The translations under genes and the position numbers were made by a program. The notes under the pieces are model-generated. The model was not told the origin of the DNA. It ran no database searches and saw only the letters and a program-made list of their open reading frames with translations. Shown here piece by piece: positions 16,440-24,989 of a stretch of DNA of 64,000 nucleotides. Within the stretch, counting starts at the first letter, position 1. Every line of letters starts with the position of its first letter. The stretch lies in assembly GCF_000559085.1 (NCBI RefSeq), contig NZ_JALN02000002.1, forward strand, positions 124,001 to 188,000, given 5' to 3'. Source of the DNA: Mycolicibacterium aromaticivorans JS19b1 = JCM 16368. Its GTDB lineage: Bacteria; Actinomycetota; Actinomycetes; Mycobacteriales; Mycobacteriaceae.

Positions 16440-17252
16440 ATGTCAGCCAGTCAGATTGCCCTGCTCGGCGCCTTTGCTGGGTTCACCATTTTTCTCGGTC
16501 TGCCAATCGGGCGGTTGCGTGCACCGATGCCCAAATTGAAGGCTGCGCTCAATGCGGTTGCGATCGGCATTCTCGTCTTCCTGTTGTGGGACGTGCTGGC
16601 CCATGCCTGGGAACCAGTGGATCGGGCGCTCGCAGCGAGCCAGATCACCGATGCGCTCGTGATCGGCACCCTGCTCGCGACGACTTTCGGCGTTGGCCTA
16701 TTGGGCTTGGTGTGGTTGGACAGCTTCCGAAGCCGAAGCACGGCTGCGGGTCCCGGAATCCGAACGGCGACAACGGACGAAATCGGCGCAACGCCCGCGG
16801 TGCCTGCGCGGCGGCTGGCGTTGATGATCGCCAGCGGCATCGGGCTGCACAACTTCGCCGAGGGCTTGGCGATTGGCAACTCGGCGGCAGTGGGTGAATT
16901 GTCTCTGGCGGTACTGCTGGTGATCGGCTTCGCGCTGCACAACGCGACTGAAGGGTTCGGTATTGTTGCTCCCCTGACCGGGCAACGGCCGTCGTGGGGG
17001 TTTTTGGCGCTGTTGGGCCTCATCGGCGGTGGGCCCACGTTTGTGGGCACGCTTGTGGGACAGCGTTTCGTCAGCGAAACAGTGTCGGTGGCGTTTCTGG
17101 GCTTGGCTGCGGGCTCGATCCTCTATGTGGTCATCGAGTTACTCGCCGTCGCCCGCAGTGCCGATCTCAAGGTGGTCACCACCTGGGGAGTGTTCCTTGG
17201 GGTCGTAGCAGGATTCGCCACTGACGCGATCATCACCGCCGCGGGCGCCTAA
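16440..17252 (+). CDS. ZIP family metal transporter
   Basis: 270 residues, start ATG 16440 after GAGGATC. Eight hydrophobic segments; the family signature is in helices IV and V: GIGLHNFAEGLAIG (about 138-151) and FALHNATEGFGIVAP (about 168-182), where the His, Asn and Glu residues form the binuclear metal site of ZupT-like proteins. A less conserved loop (residues 98-122) separates the N-terminal helices. It should import a divalent metal (Zn, Mn or Fe) into the cytoplasm. The DtxR/IdeR-like box at 16379-16397 suggests repression when Fe or Mn is plentiful, pointing to one of these as substrate. The gene is divergent from the COG4705 gene. Confidence 0.9.
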   Translation: MSASQIALLGAFAGFTIFLGLPIGRLRAPMPKLKAALNAVAIGILVFLLWDVLAHAWEPVDRALAASQITDALVIGTLLATTFGVGLLGLVWLDSFRSRSTAAGPGIRTATTDEIGATPAVPARRLALMIASGIGLHNFAEGLAIGNSAAVGELSLAVLLVIGFALHNATEGFGIVAPLTGQRPSWGFLALLGLIGGGPTFVGTLVGQRFVSETVSVAFLGLAAGSILYVVIELLAVARSADLKVVTTWGVFLGVVAGFATDAIITAAGA

Positions 17253-17571
17253 TCACCACTATTGGTGGGCTTCGTATCGAGCAAAAGGCAAGCGGTTTCT
17301 GCGCGAACGACGCAGTTTGTCCCGGCGGTGGGATGTCGTGACACTTCAGCGTCGGCTGACCAGCGCCGGTGACTCCGACTGATGACCCGATGTGCCCATC
17401 ATCTCAACCACGTTGGCGGCGAATCGAACACGATCATGGATGTGAATGCGAACGCACACCTTGAAATGGTCGATCCGGCTCGCCAGAAGTCGCCTTCCGA
17501 AGGTCGGCCATTCCCGGGGGAAGTCGCGGAAGGCCGACTCAAGCTGACTCAGCGATTTGGCTGGGTTCGCT

Positions 17572-17991
17572 CTATTGGGCAGCGGCTTGTTGTGCTGCCT
17601 GCTGTTCGGCCACCTTGGCAGCCCGCCCTTCTGGGCTGCCAAGGGAGTTGCCAGGCGAAGTCGCGGAGGCCACCGCGGCGTCGCAGTTTAAGGACACCAA
17701 CGTCTGCTTGGTTCCCGAGCCACCACTGTTGGGCGGGGGTTGGGCGGTGCGGTCCTGCTGATGGACAACCAAACAGTTGGGCCAATGGAGATGGTCACCT
17801 ACCGTGACAGACACCACGGGTGTGTAGCCCGCCGAGGACAGCGTCGAGCTTGCGTCGCTGTACTTCTGGCCGACGACAGAGGGTGATGCGTGTGCGACGG
17901 CAAGGCCAGTGAGGAGCGAGGCTGCGGCCGCCAGAACGATACTTGCCGCGCGGATCGCTCGCTTGCGTGCCCTTGACCGGGTGGCTGTCAA
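17572..17991 (-). CDS. Small exported PASTA-like protein
   Basis: 139 residues. A basic N-terminus and hydrophobic core (RAIRAASIVLAAAASLLTGLAVAHA) form a signal peptide with cleavage after AHA. The mature part starts SPSVVGQKYSDASSTLSSAGYTPVVSVTVGD, the pattern of a single PASTA unit (V-G-x-x-x-x-A-x-x-x-L-x-x-A-G), with two cysteines (PNCLV and LNCDAA) likely forming a disulfide. The C-terminal tail is Ala/Gln-rich. PASTA units bind cell-wall precursors or beta-lactams. Its ATG overlaps the stop of the upstream gene by four bases, so the pair is translationally coupled and shares the CTCAGC-box promoter at 18300-18343. Confidence 0.75.
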   Translation of the reverse strand: MTATRSRARKRAIRAASIVLAAAASLLTGLAVAHASPSVVGQKYSDASSTLSSAGYTPVVSVTVGDHLHWPNCLVVHQQDRTAQPPPNSGGSGTKQTLVSLNCDAAVASATSPGNSLGSPEGRAAKVAEQQAAQQAAAQ

Positions 17992-18293
17992 TGGCCGGCT
18001 TTGATCGCTGGGACGGCGATGGAGGTCGGTAACGCCGTGGGCGGCGTCGTCGTATCAATCACCGTGGCACCCAAATTCATACCGGTCATGTCGCCCTCGA
18101 CAGGCGGCGCATAGCTGGTATTCACCGGTGCGCTACCCGATCCGGCGACGGGAAGGTCGGCGGCGCCGGGACTGTCGTCACGCTGGATCATCGTGAGTAC
18201 AAACGCCGCAACGACGGCGCCGAGACCTATGACGACGGCGATTCCCCGCGCGCGAGCGAGGCTGTCACTCAATGGCATGTCGTTGTTGGACAC
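17988..18293 (-). CDS. Small single-span membrane protein
   Basis: 101 residues from GTG 18293. One transmembrane segment (GIAVVIGLGAVVAAFVLTMI, about residues 17-36) is preceded by a basic stretch. The exported region is Pro/Thr/Gly-rich (DLPVAGSGSAPVNTSYAPPV). The start is chosen because a -10-like CACACT lies six bases before the GTG, giving a leaderless message under the direct-repeat promoter. The frame is open further upstream to 18530 but that would run through the promoter. It overlaps and probably couples with the PASTA-like gene. No family is recognised. Confidence 0.65.
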   Translation of the reverse strand: MSNNDMPLSDSLARARGIAVVIGLGAVVAAFVLTMIQRDDSPGAADLPVAGSGSAPVNTSYAPPVEGDMTGMNLGATVIDTTTPPTALPTSIAVPAIKAGH

Positions 18294-18299
18294 AGCGGA

Positions 18300-18343
18300 A
18301 GTGTGCTCGCGGTGCCCTGAGGCGACGCTGAGGCTTAGCTGGG
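18300..18343 (-). promoter_or_regulatory. Direct-repeat promoter 2 (for membrane/PASTA gene pair)
   Basis: On the minus strand there are three half-sites in 11-bp steps: CCCAGC (18338-18343), CTCAGC (18327-18332) and CTCAGG (18316-18321). Then come 10 bp, CACACT (18300-18305), and 6 bp to GTG 18293. This is the richest copy of the box in the window. Confidence 0.75.
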
Positions 18344-18435
18344 AGTCACTGTGATGCTTGATGGGTATCAGCTGGGAGCGAGACCGAGTAGTTTGTCGCG
18401 CCCCTGATTGTCCGAGATTGCTGCACAGTAATGGG

Positions 18436-19860
18436 GTGAACGAGGCAGCCTTGTCGAAGTCCGGACTATCGCGGCTGCTGTCTCGTCTACGGCTGCCGCA
18501 CTGGAGCATCGCGGCCCGATCGGCGTTCATTGCAGGCGCTGTGGTTTTTGTCGCGCTAGCCGTGGCCGGGGCAGCATTGACGGGGGTCTTCTACCGCACG
18601 TTGATCGCCGGAGTGGATGCGGCCGCCGCCGCTAGGGTCCGTGACGTCTCTGCCGGCTTGATCGAAGACGCGCCGGCCGATCTTGATGACCCGCTGCTGG
18701 CAACCGACCAACGCATCGATGCGGTGCAGGTCATCGCCCACGACGGTACAGTTTTGCGCCGGTCTGACAGCATCTCTGACAACCCGTTGGTGCCTCTTGA
18801 TCAGGTGGGCGACAGGCTGCGTACTGGGATGAGCCCGACAGCGTCTGCCGACGGCGACATGCGGGTGAGCGCGCAATCGATCAGCACACCTAAGGGCTCG
18901 TTCGTTGTGTTGGTCGCTGGTGGTGACGAGGCGGTGGAATCGACCGTACGTACAGCAGTGATTTTCCTGTTGCTTGCCGCGCCGGTAGTCGTCGCCGTAG
19001 CCGCCGCGGCGACGTATCGCCTGGTGCGGCGGTCTCTGGGCTCTGTGGACGCCATGCGCGCGCGCGTCGCGGCGATCAGCTCCTCAGAGTCGGCCGAGCG
19101 CGTACCGGTACCACCGGGCCGAGACGAGATCTCAGCGCTGGCCGTAACCATGAACGACATGCTGGATCGCATCGAAGCAGGCCATGTAGCCCAGCGCCAG
19201 TTTGTGGGGGACGCCTCCCATGAATTGCGCAGCCCGTTGACGGCGATCATCTCCGCGCTCGATGTAGCGGTGGCTCATCCAGAATTGCTTGACATCGAAT
19301 TAGCCAGGGACACTTTGGTTCCCGAGGCCCAGCGGATGCGCGCACTCGTCGAGGATCTGCTGCTGCTGGCCCGCGCCGACGAGCGTGGCCTCGCGTTTCA
19401 TCCCGACCAGATCCGCCTCGACGAGATCGCGACCGGCGAAGTAATTCGGCTGCGGCGCACCTGCCCGCATACTGTTCATATCGCCGCGGATCCGGTCGAG
19501 TTGTGCGGCGACGGTCCTGCGTTGTCTCGGTTAGTGCGCAATTTGCTCGACAACGCGGCCCGTCACGCCACTTCACGTATCGACGTGACCGTGACCAGCC
19601 GAGATGGCCAAGCCATCTTGACTGTCGCCGACGACGGTCCGGGGATCCCGCCCGCTGATCGTCAACGCGTGTTCGACCGATTCGTGCGCCTGGACACCTC
19701 TCGCTCGCGCCGGGGCGGCGGAAGCGGATTGGGCCTGTCCATTGTGGCGGAAATCGTCGCGGCCCATGACGGTGACATCAGCATCGCCGACCGGCCAGGC
19801 GGTGGAACGGCCATGACGGTTCAGGTTCCGCTTGCGAACACACCCGATTCCAATCGGTAA
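18436..19860 (+). CDS. Sensor histidine kinase 1
   Basis: About 474 residues from GTG 18436; the frame is open from 18358. Two membrane helices (about 25-48 and 170-196) bracket an extracytoplasmic sensor. HAMP and H-box follow, with the phosphoacceptor in DASHELRSPLTAI (His near 262), then N-box RNLLDNAARHA, G1 DDGPGIP and G2 GSGLGLSI. It is full length for the EnvZ/MprB class. The sensor has no named domain. The gene runs tail-to-tail into its presumed partner regulator, overlapping its 3' end by 40 bp, an unusual geometry repeated exactly in the second system at 28.7-30.9 kb. The ligand is unknown; the regulon below suggests envelope stress. Confidence 0.93.
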   Translation: MNEAALSKSGLSRLLSRLRLPHWSIAARSAFIAGAVVFVALAVAGAALTGVFYRTLIAGVDAAAAARVRDVSAGLIEDAPADLDDPLLATDQRIDAVQVIAHDGTVLRRSDSISDNPLVPLDQVGDRLRTGMSPTASADGDMRVSAQSISTPKGSFVVLVAGGDEAVESTVRTAVIFLLLAAPVVVAVAAAATYRLVRRSLGSVDAMRARVAAISSSESAERVPVPPGRDEISALAVTMNDMLDRIEAGHVAQRQFVGDASHELRSPLTAIISALDVAVAHPELLDIELARDTLVPEAQRMRALVEDLLLLARADERGLAFHPDQIRLDEIATGEVIRLRRTCPHTVHIAADPVELCGDGPALSRLVRNLLDNAARHATSRIDVTVTSRDGQAILTVADDGPGIPPADRQRVFDRFVRLDTSRSRRGGGSGLGLSIVAEIVAAHDGDISIADRPGGGTAMTVQVPLANTPDSNR

Positions 19861-20510
19861 CCTACCCCGCGAATTGTCTCAATAGTGTTGGTGCCGAACG
19901 GGATGTCGATCTTGCGACGAAGGTAGCGTACGTAAACCTCGACAATATTGTCCGGGCCCTCGTAGTGCGGATCCCATACGTTATGCAGGATATCGGCCTT
20001 GGTGCAGACCGCGTCTCTATTGCGCATCAAATACGCCAACAAGCTGAACTCTCTGGGGCTTAAGTCAATCGGTGTGCCATCTCGCTCGACCACATGCCGA
20101 ACCGGATCCAGTGTCAGATCGCCGGCCATCATCACGACCGGTCGTTCGGGCGCGCCGCGGCGAGCCAGGGCATGCAACCGGGCGACGAGGACCACGAAGG
20201 AGAACGGTTTGACAAGGTAATCGTCGGCGCCGAGGTCAAAGGCGTCGGCTTGGTCGTATTCGCCATCCTTGGCGGTCAGCATCAAAACCGGTGTCCAGAC
20301 ACCGCGAGCGCGCAATCGACGCAGCACCTCGTAGCCACTCAATTCGGGCACCATGATGTCCAACACGACCACGTCGAACTGGTTCTCGGTCGCTTGCCAC
20401 AAACCCTCGGTGCCGGTCGCGGCATGGACGACGATGAATCCCTCGGCGCTCAAACCGAGTTTGAGGCTGGATGCGACATGGGGTTCGTCTTCGACGAGCA
20501 GAATTTTCAC
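19821..20510 (-). CDS. OmpR-family response regulator 1
   Basis: 229 residues from GTG 20510 with AGAGGGG upstream. Receiver domain 1-120: acidic pair E7/D8, phosphorylation site D51 in VVLDIMVPELSGYE, T/K residues in MLTAKDGE and LVKPFSF. Winged-helix DNA-binding domain 130-222 ends VYVRYLRRKIDIPFG...IRGVGYRL. It lies on the opposite strand to histidine kinase 1 with overlapping 3' ends. Its own gene carries a CTCAGC direct-repeat promoter (20720-20752), about 210 bp upstream of the start, consistent with autoregulation. It is the best candidate for binding the eight boxes in this window, together with or in competition with regulator 2. Confidence 0.93.
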   Translation of the reverse strand: MKILLVEDEPHVASSLKLGLSAEGFIVVHAATGTEGLWQATENQFDVVVLDIMVPELSGYEVLRRLRARGVWTPVLMLTAKDGEYDQADAFDLGADDYLVKPFSFVVLVARLHALARRGAPERPVVMMAGDLTLDPVRHVVERDGTPIDLSPREFSLLAYLMRNRDAVCTKADILHNVWDPHYEGPDNIVEVYVRYLRRKIDIPFGTNTIETIRGVGYRLESGVFASGT

Positions 20511-20719
20511 CCAGACGGCCCCTCTACTGGATCATGGCAATGGCATCGTGCCAGTATGCCGAACGGCCGGCGCACCACCGCTAGGGGTGAAGCTTCCGCG
20601 CATCGGGGTCAACGAGAGCGCAACGGATCTCCACGGCGGCGCGCCGGCCTCCATCGGCTGAGCTATTACGACCCAGACGCGACGGGTCGGCCCCGACTCG
20701 TCGCTTCCCGACGGTGCTC

Positions 20720-20752
20720 ACAATGCCAGCGGTGCGCTGAGAAGTCGCTGAG
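20720..20752 (-). promoter_or_regulatory. Direct-repeat promoter 3 (for response regulator 1)
   Basis: Minus strand: CTCAGC (20747-20752 and 20736-20741, 11-bp period), 10 bp, CATTGT (20720-20725). It implies a roughly 200-base untranslated leader before the regulator start at 20510. Confidence 0.7.
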
Positions 20753-20775
20753 CGGTGTGGCCGGCATGCCCGTTG

Positions 20776-21414
20776 TCAGTTCATGTTCCAGGGTTGGCCG
20801 TAGGTGGTGACGCTGTCACCAGCCTTGGAGATCAGGCGGGCGAACGGGCGCAGCAGCACACCGCCGGCGGCACCGGTGACGGTACCGTGGGCGTTGGACA
20901 CGGCCACCGAGCCGTTGGGGCCCGAGACGTCCACCGAGAAGGTGGCGACTTCCTGGATGCCGGGGCCGTTGCCCAGGTCAGCGCTGATCGAGACACCCGG
21001 GAACAGGTTCGGGGTGATCACCGAGCCCAGCGGATTGAAACGCGTCGGGGAGATGTTCGCTTGGTCGAGCAGGATGTTGGGGGTGGTGTAGCTGAAGTTG
21101 ATGCCCACACCCAGCGACCACGGGAAGCCGACCTGGTAGCCCAGCTCCAAGGTGCCTGCGAACTCATCGGCACCCGGGCCGACCACGCTGTAGACAGCCT
21201 TGCCGGAGTGGAACCACTCACGGGTCAGCCGGTTGCGGTCCAGGGGGAACACGCCATTGAGGAAGGTGTCCCACTGCTGAATCGTCATCGTGCGGCCACC
21301 ACCGTCAACCAGACTCAGCTCGTTATCCAAACCTGCGTGCGAAGTGCCTGTCCCGACGAACAACGCCGCAACCGCAGCAATCACCGCCACCAGCAACCGA
21401 CCGACGATCCTCAT
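20776..21414 (-). CDS. MspA-family porin 1
   Basis: 212 residues, start ATG 21414 with GGAGGAAT ribosome binding site. Signal peptide of 27 residues (MRIVGRLLVAVIAAVAALFV...SHA), mature start GLDNELSLVD as in MspA of Mycobacterium smegmatis. Conserved landmarks: WDTFLNGVFPLDRNRLTREW, GYQVGFPWSLGVGINFSYTTPN and the end GDSVTTYG-PWNMN. The protein forms octameric outer-membrane pores. At the constriction, MspA has D90, D91 and D93; this copy has D90, Q91 and N93, so the eyelet is much less acidic. Nearly identical to porin 2 except at this loop. Expression is likely controlled by the direct-repeat promoter at 21559-21591, with a leader of about 138 bases. Confidence 0.95.
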   Translation of the reverse strand: MRIVGRLLVAVIAAVAALFVGTGTSHAGLDNELSLVDGGGRTMTIQQWDTFLNGVFPLDRNRLTREWFHSGKAVYSVVGPGADEFAGTLELGYQVGFPWSLGVGINFSYTTPNILLDQANISPTRFNPLGSVITPNLFPGVSISADLGNGPGIQEVATFSVDVSGPNGSVAVSNAHGTVTGAAGGVLLRPFARLISKAGDSVTTYGQPWNMN

Positions 21415-21432
21415 ATTCCTCCATCACCATTG

Positions 21433-21461
21433 CGGTGACCGCATCTGTATGCCGGTCACCG
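21433..21461 (-). promoter_or_regulatory. Inverted repeat in porin 1 leader
   Basis: CGGTGACCG (21433-21441) and CGGTCACCG (21453-21461) are inverted copies around an 11-bp spacer, starting 19 bp upstream of the porin ATG. The porin 2 leader keeps a shortened version (seven pairs). It may be a hairpin in the 5' untranslated RNA that affects translation, or an operator. Confidence 0.45.
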
Positions 21462-21558
21462 TGTAGAAATCATGACGAGCCAGACCCCCCAATCACGTTG
21501 GGCGAGTTGCCGACTCACTCGATGTCCGGGCGCTCACCAACGAACGCACGGAGCCCGG

Positions 21559-21591
21559 AGTATCACACCGACGGGCTGAAAAAGCACTGAG
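21559..21591 (-). promoter_or_regulatory. Direct-repeat promoter 4 (for porin 1)
   Basis: Minus strand: CTCAGT (21586-21591) and TTCAGC (21575-21580), 11-bp period, 10 bp, then GATACT (21559-21564). The distance to the porin start is the same within a base as at porin 2. Confidence 0.75.
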
Positions 21592-21759
21592 AGTCCCGTG
21601 CAGGCTCCGGCGGATCCCCACCATTTCGGTCACAACGAACTCACGCGGTGACCCCGGGATGGAACGTCTTCTGCGCCAGTGGATTCGGGCAGCACCGGGC
21701 GATCCGATCTGCCAGTCGACGCTGCCACCAGGACCCCACCAAAGATCGGGCCGGCCGCC

Positions 21760-22767
21760 TTACCCGCCGCGAACGGTTTTCGTCTCGATCGCCAGAAAGT
21801 CGCCGTCGTGGCGAGAGAGCACGAGGTCGAGTCGCGAGACTCGCTTGGTGAGATCGTCGCGCACCCGGATCGCGTTGCTCACGTCGTTGGGCCATAAGTA
21901 TCGCCAGGCGGTGTAGCTGTTCTCCATTTTGTAGACGTTGAAGCCGGCCTCAACAAATGGGCGCAGCACGTCGATCGGTCGCAGGTGCGGGTCAGGCCAC
22001 CACCGCGGCGAGAGCTCGACGACGATCTCGGCGTCGGAGCGAAGCAATCCGATCAGGTTGGCCATCCCCGCCAAGACATCCGGTTCGGCGCCCTCGACAT
22101 CGATCTTGACGATCCGGATTGACGTGACCTCGTCGAATGTCAGGATCTGGTCGAGGGGCAGCGCTTCGATGGTCGACTCGACGTCAAGACCTCGCGTCGG
22201 CAACGTCGTCGACATCCCGGCGTTGTGCCGTGGGCCGGAGAAGACCGTCAGCGTTCCGGATTTCGCTGCGGCCGCCTTGTTCACCAGGCGAATGTGATCA
22301 CCGAGCTGGTCAGCCCGAACATTTCGACGCAATTCGTCAAACATCGTCGGCGAGGCCTCCACGGCGACCACGCTCCCGTGGACGCCCACCGAGCGTGCTG
22401 CCAGCAGCGAGTAGTAGCCGGTATTCGCACCGACGTCGATGAAGACATCACCGTCGTCGCATCTGCTGGCGACGAAACGCGTCAGATCTGGTTCCCACTC
22501 CTCAAAGACCCAAATGTAGGTCGCGATGAGGTCCGGCAGGCGGCACATCAAGGTGGCACCGAAACCCGTTCGACCCGCCACCAAAACCGTACGACCCAGC
22601 CGAGCGCGGCCCCGCAACAGCATTGATAACACCGAATAGACGGGTAACAGCAGCGCACCGCGGAACACCTTCTCGGCGAGCGGAACCGATTCCTTCGGGG
22701 TCTGCAGCAGCCGGGCCATCGCACGCAAGACACGCGCAAATATCATCACTATCCAATCCGCGGCCAT
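21760..22767 (-). CDS. FkbM family methyltransferase
   Basis: 335 residues if started at ATG 22767; the frame is open to 22872, and GTG 22863 fits the promoter spacing, so the start is uncertain. The SAM fold motif VFIDVGANTGYYSLLAA (motif I) is followed by VVAVEASPTMFDELRRNV and the late FkbM signature IRIVKIDVEGAEPDVLAGM. The ending (YKMENSYTAWRYLWPNDV) fits the family. FkbM enzymes O-methylate sugars or small molecules; in mycobacteria, relatives methylate cell-envelope glycolipids. A hydrophobic/basic N-terminus suggests membrane association. The direct-repeat promoter at 22873-22905 puts it in the same regulon as the porins, so an envelope-glycan substrate is plausible but unproven. Confidence 0.85.
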   Translation of the reverse strand: MAADWIVMIFARVLRAMARLLQTPKESVPLAEKVFRGALLLPVYSVLSMLLRGRARLGRTVLVAGRTGFGATLMCRLPDLIATYIWVFEEWEPDLTRFVASRCDDGDVFIDVGANTGYYSLLAARSVGVHGSVVAVEASPTMFDELRRNVRADQLGDHIRLVNKAAAAKSGTLTVFSGPRHNAGMSTTLPTRGLDVESTIEALPLDQILTFDEVTSIRIVKIDVEGAEPDVLAGMANLIGLLRSDAEIVVELSPRWWPDPHLRPIDVLRPFVEAGFNVYKMENSYTAWRYLWPNDVSNAIRVRDDLTKRVSRLDLVLSRHDGDFLAIETKTVRGG

Positions 22768-22872
22768 CGACGGTGGGCCGAACCACGCGGTGCATCGTCG
22801 AATCCGACACCGGAGATCGCATCCACGCGGCTTGTCTGCAGCCACTTCAACCGTTCCGGACACCGCCGCCAC

Positions 22873-22905
22873 ACCGTGTCAGACCGCCGCTGAGAAGACG
22901 CTGAA
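22873..22905 (-). promoter_or_regulatory. Direct-repeat promoter 5 (for FkbM gene)
   Basis: Minus strand: TTCAGC (22900-22905) and CTCAGC (22889-22894), 11-bp period, 10 bp, CACGGT (22873-22878). A start at about 22865 would make GTG 22863 almost leaderless. Confidence 0.75.
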
Positions 22906-23200
22906 TACCAACGCAATTCAGCCAATTCCCGGCCAATCCACAGCTTCGAGCAGGCAACATTGCGCGGAGCCTCCGGGGCGATCAACCCTTCGGCCGCCAC
23001 CACCCCTTACGCCAGCCTCGACCGGCGCGAGGGCATGTGCCGGCTGTTCTTCAACCGCACCGGATCCCTGCCGCATCCCGTCAACCCACGTTCAGACAAG
23101 GACGGATCGTGCAGATCGCGTCGGAACCCGCAGTGCCACAACGTGTCTGCGAGTGCGTGGTGCGGCGTGACCGCCGAGGGTGGCGTCGTCTTCAGCCGCG

Positions 23201-23233
23201 CACAGCGAATGTTCAGCAGATCGCGGGCACGGT
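23201..23233 (+). promoter_or_regulatory. Direct-repeat promoter 6 (for the exported-protein/ABC operon)
   Basis: Plus strand: CACAGC (23201-23206) and TTCAGC (23212-23217), 11-bp period, 10 bp, CACGGT (23228-23233). The hexamer and spacing equal promoter 5 although this one points the other way. The first gene starts at 23288, about 48 bases after the expected start site. A further TTCAGC sits at 23191. Confidence 0.7.
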
Positions 23234-23287
23234 GAACTCATCGGCCCCCCGCACGGGTTCGATTGAACAGGAAGGAATAGACAACCC

Positions 23288-23524
23288 ATGAGGAGAACCA
23301 CACAGCGGCTACTCGCCGGAATCGGCACGATGTTGGCCGCTGCGACGCTCGGCGGGGTCAGCGCGGCGCTCGCGCAGGCCGCGCCTACGCCGCCGCCTAC
23401 GCCGCCGCCGACCTCGCAACAGTGCGACGCCCCCAAGCCCGGAGACACCCCCGATCAGCCGGGCGCACCGGACAAGGACAACATCCAAGGTGGCGACCAG
23501 GGCGGACCTGACGCCCCCTGCTGA
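23288..23524 (+). CDS. Small exported proline-rich protein
   Basis: 78 residues, start ATG 23288 with GAAGGAA upstream. Signal peptide MRRTTQRLLAGIGTMLAAAT...AQA, then a short proline repeat (TPPPTPPPTS) and an Asp/Pro/Gly-rich tail with one Cys near the middle and one at the C-terminus, likely forming a disulfide. No family is recognised. It is the first gene of a run of five + strand genes ending with an FtsX-type permease, and it lies directly under direct-repeat promoter 6. Confidence 0.7.
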   Translation: MRRTTQRLLAGIGTMLAAATLGGVSAALAQAAPTPPPTPPPTSQQCDAPKPGDTPDQPGAPDKDNIQGGDQGGPDAPC

Positions 23525-23658
23525 GGCACCCCACGCATCGGCCCGGCACTGCGGCTGTGCCGTCGGTGCCACCTCGCGGCGCGGGACACGAACCCCCAGT
23601 GCTTCGCCGTACTGGGACCTCCCGCGCCGCGACATCCCATCCAGGAATCGAGGAAGAC

Positions 23659-24273
23659 ATGCCTGTCATGAAGAACGTGTTGGCGGCGGCGGCCGGCGGC
23701 GTTGTGGTTATCGGCGTGGCCGCCGGGTGCGGTGCCGGCGGCCCTGCCGGTACATCGTCGGCACCAGCATCGGCCAGCGCTGCGCAGTCGGTGACCGAGT
23801 CGAACCCGCCCGGCGACATCCCGGACAACCAAGCCTTCGTCTCCTACACCGCTGCCGACGGGTCCTACACACTGAAGTACCCCGAAGGCTGGGCGCGCAC
23901 CGATTCCGGGTCGACGGTCACCTTCAGCGACAAGTACAACAGCATCACCGTCGGCCCCCACGACGGCTTCTATCAACCCACCGAAACCTACGCCCGCACC
24001 GTCGAAGTACCCGGCATCGCCGCGCACACGCCCGGGTTCACCGCAGCAGACGTCAGCACCGTGCAACGGTCGGCGGGCCCGGTGATCGTGATCAGCTATC
24101 AGGCCGATTCGCCACCGAGCCCGGTCACCGGAAAGTCGGTCCGTCAAGACGTCGCCCGCTACGAATACGCCCACGGCGGGCGCGGCGCGGTGGTCACGCT
24201 GGCCGCGCCGACGGGCTCGGACACCGTCGACCCGTGGCGCACCGTCACCGACTCGTTCGCGTGGCTGCGATGA
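23659..24273 (+). CDS. Exported lipoprotein (LpqN/PsbP-like pattern)
   Basis: 204 residues from ATG 23659, preceded by GAGGAAG. The N-terminus has a lipobox ending GVAAGC (Cys at about residue 22), so it should be lipid-anchored outside the membrane. The mature domain (SYTAADGSYTLKYPEGWARTDSGS... to the end [15 protein letters not shown]) has the Y-P-x-G-W pattern of PsbP/LpqN-type domains. Its stop overlaps the start of the first ABC ATPase (ATGA), so it is probably an extracytoplasmic partner of that transporter. A decayed paralogue of this gene lies at 32364-32700 beside porin 2. Confidence 0.8.
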   Translation: MPVMKNVLAAAAGGVVVIGVAAGCGAGGPAGTSSAPASASAAQSVTESNPPGDIPDNQAFVSYTAADGSYTLKYPEGWARTDSGSTVTFSDKYNSITVGPHDGFYQPTETYARTVEVPGIAAHTPGFTAADVSTVQRSAGPVIVISYQADSPPSPVTGKSVRQDVARYEYAHGGRGAVVTLAAPTGSDTVDPWRTVTDSFAWLR

Positions 24274-24989
24274 CCACGCCGGAAGTGACGCAAGCCCTTC
24301 TCGATGCGGCTGTGCGCGCCCAGGGCAGCGCCCCAGTGCTGGAGGCCGTCTCGCTGTACCGGTTCTTCCGCGCGGGTGACGAGGAGACACTGGCCCTGCG
24401 GGGGGTGTCACTGACCGTGTGCGCGGGTGAACTGGTTGCCGTGGTCGGCCCGTCCGGGTCGGGTAAGTCCACGTTGCTGGCCTGTCTGGCTGGTCTGGAC
24501 GAACCCGACGGTGGCACCGTCTGGCTGGGGGGGCAGCGCATCAGTCATCAATCCGAACAGCTGCGCTGTCGGCTTCGCGCCCGACACGTCGGCCTGCTGT
24601 ATCAGGATCGAAACCTGTTGATGCCGTTGACCGTTGAACAGAACGTGCGGCTGGCCCAACGACTGGCCGGCGGGCTCGTCCGGACACACCCGACGGTGCT
24701 GCTGGCCTCGTTGAGTATCGCCGAACGCGCCGACGCCTACCCCGAGCAGCTGTCGGGCGGGGAGCTTGCCCGCGCCGGGCTGGCCGTCGCGCTGGCCAAT
24801 GACCCGGAGGTGGTGTTGGCCGATGAACCGACCGGAGAGCTGGATACCGCCACCGAAGCCGGCGTGTTGGCCGTGCTGCGGGAGCGGGCCGCGGCCGGGG
24901 CCGCGATCGTCATCGCCAGCCACAGCTCGGCGGTGGCCGCGAGCGCCGACCGGGTTGTCACCCTCATCGACGGACAGGTGATGCCGTGA
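24270..24989 (+). CDS. ABC transporter ATPase A (LolD/MacB type)
   Basis: 239 residues from ATG 24270, overlapping the lipoprotein stop. Walker [10 protein letters not shown] (about 65-73), Q-loop in YQDRNLLMP, signature [12 protein letters not shown], Walker [13 protein letters not shown], and H-loop IASHSS. The D-loop and gene context (FtsX permease downstream) place it with MacB/LolCDE/BceA-type ATPases. A second ATPase gene follows with a GTGA overlap, so the exporter may use a heterodimeric ATPase pair with one large permease. Confidence 0.9.
   Translation: MTTPEVTQALLDAAVRAQGSAPVLEAVSLYRFFRAGDEETLALRGVSLTVCAGELVAVVGPSGSGKSTLLACLAGLDEPDGGTVWLGGQRISHQSEQLRCRLRARHVGLLYQDRNLLMPLTVEQNVRLAQRLAGGLVRTHPTVLLASLSIAERADAYPEQLSGGELARAGLAVALANDPEVVLADEPTGELDTATEAGVLAVLRERAAAGAAIVIASHSSAVAASADRVVTLIDGQVMP

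Noticed and set aside
17537-17552. CTCAAG-CTGA-CTCAGC resembling the direct-repeat box
   Set aside because: Period is 10, not 11, it lies downstream of a gene and no hexamer follows at the fixed distance.
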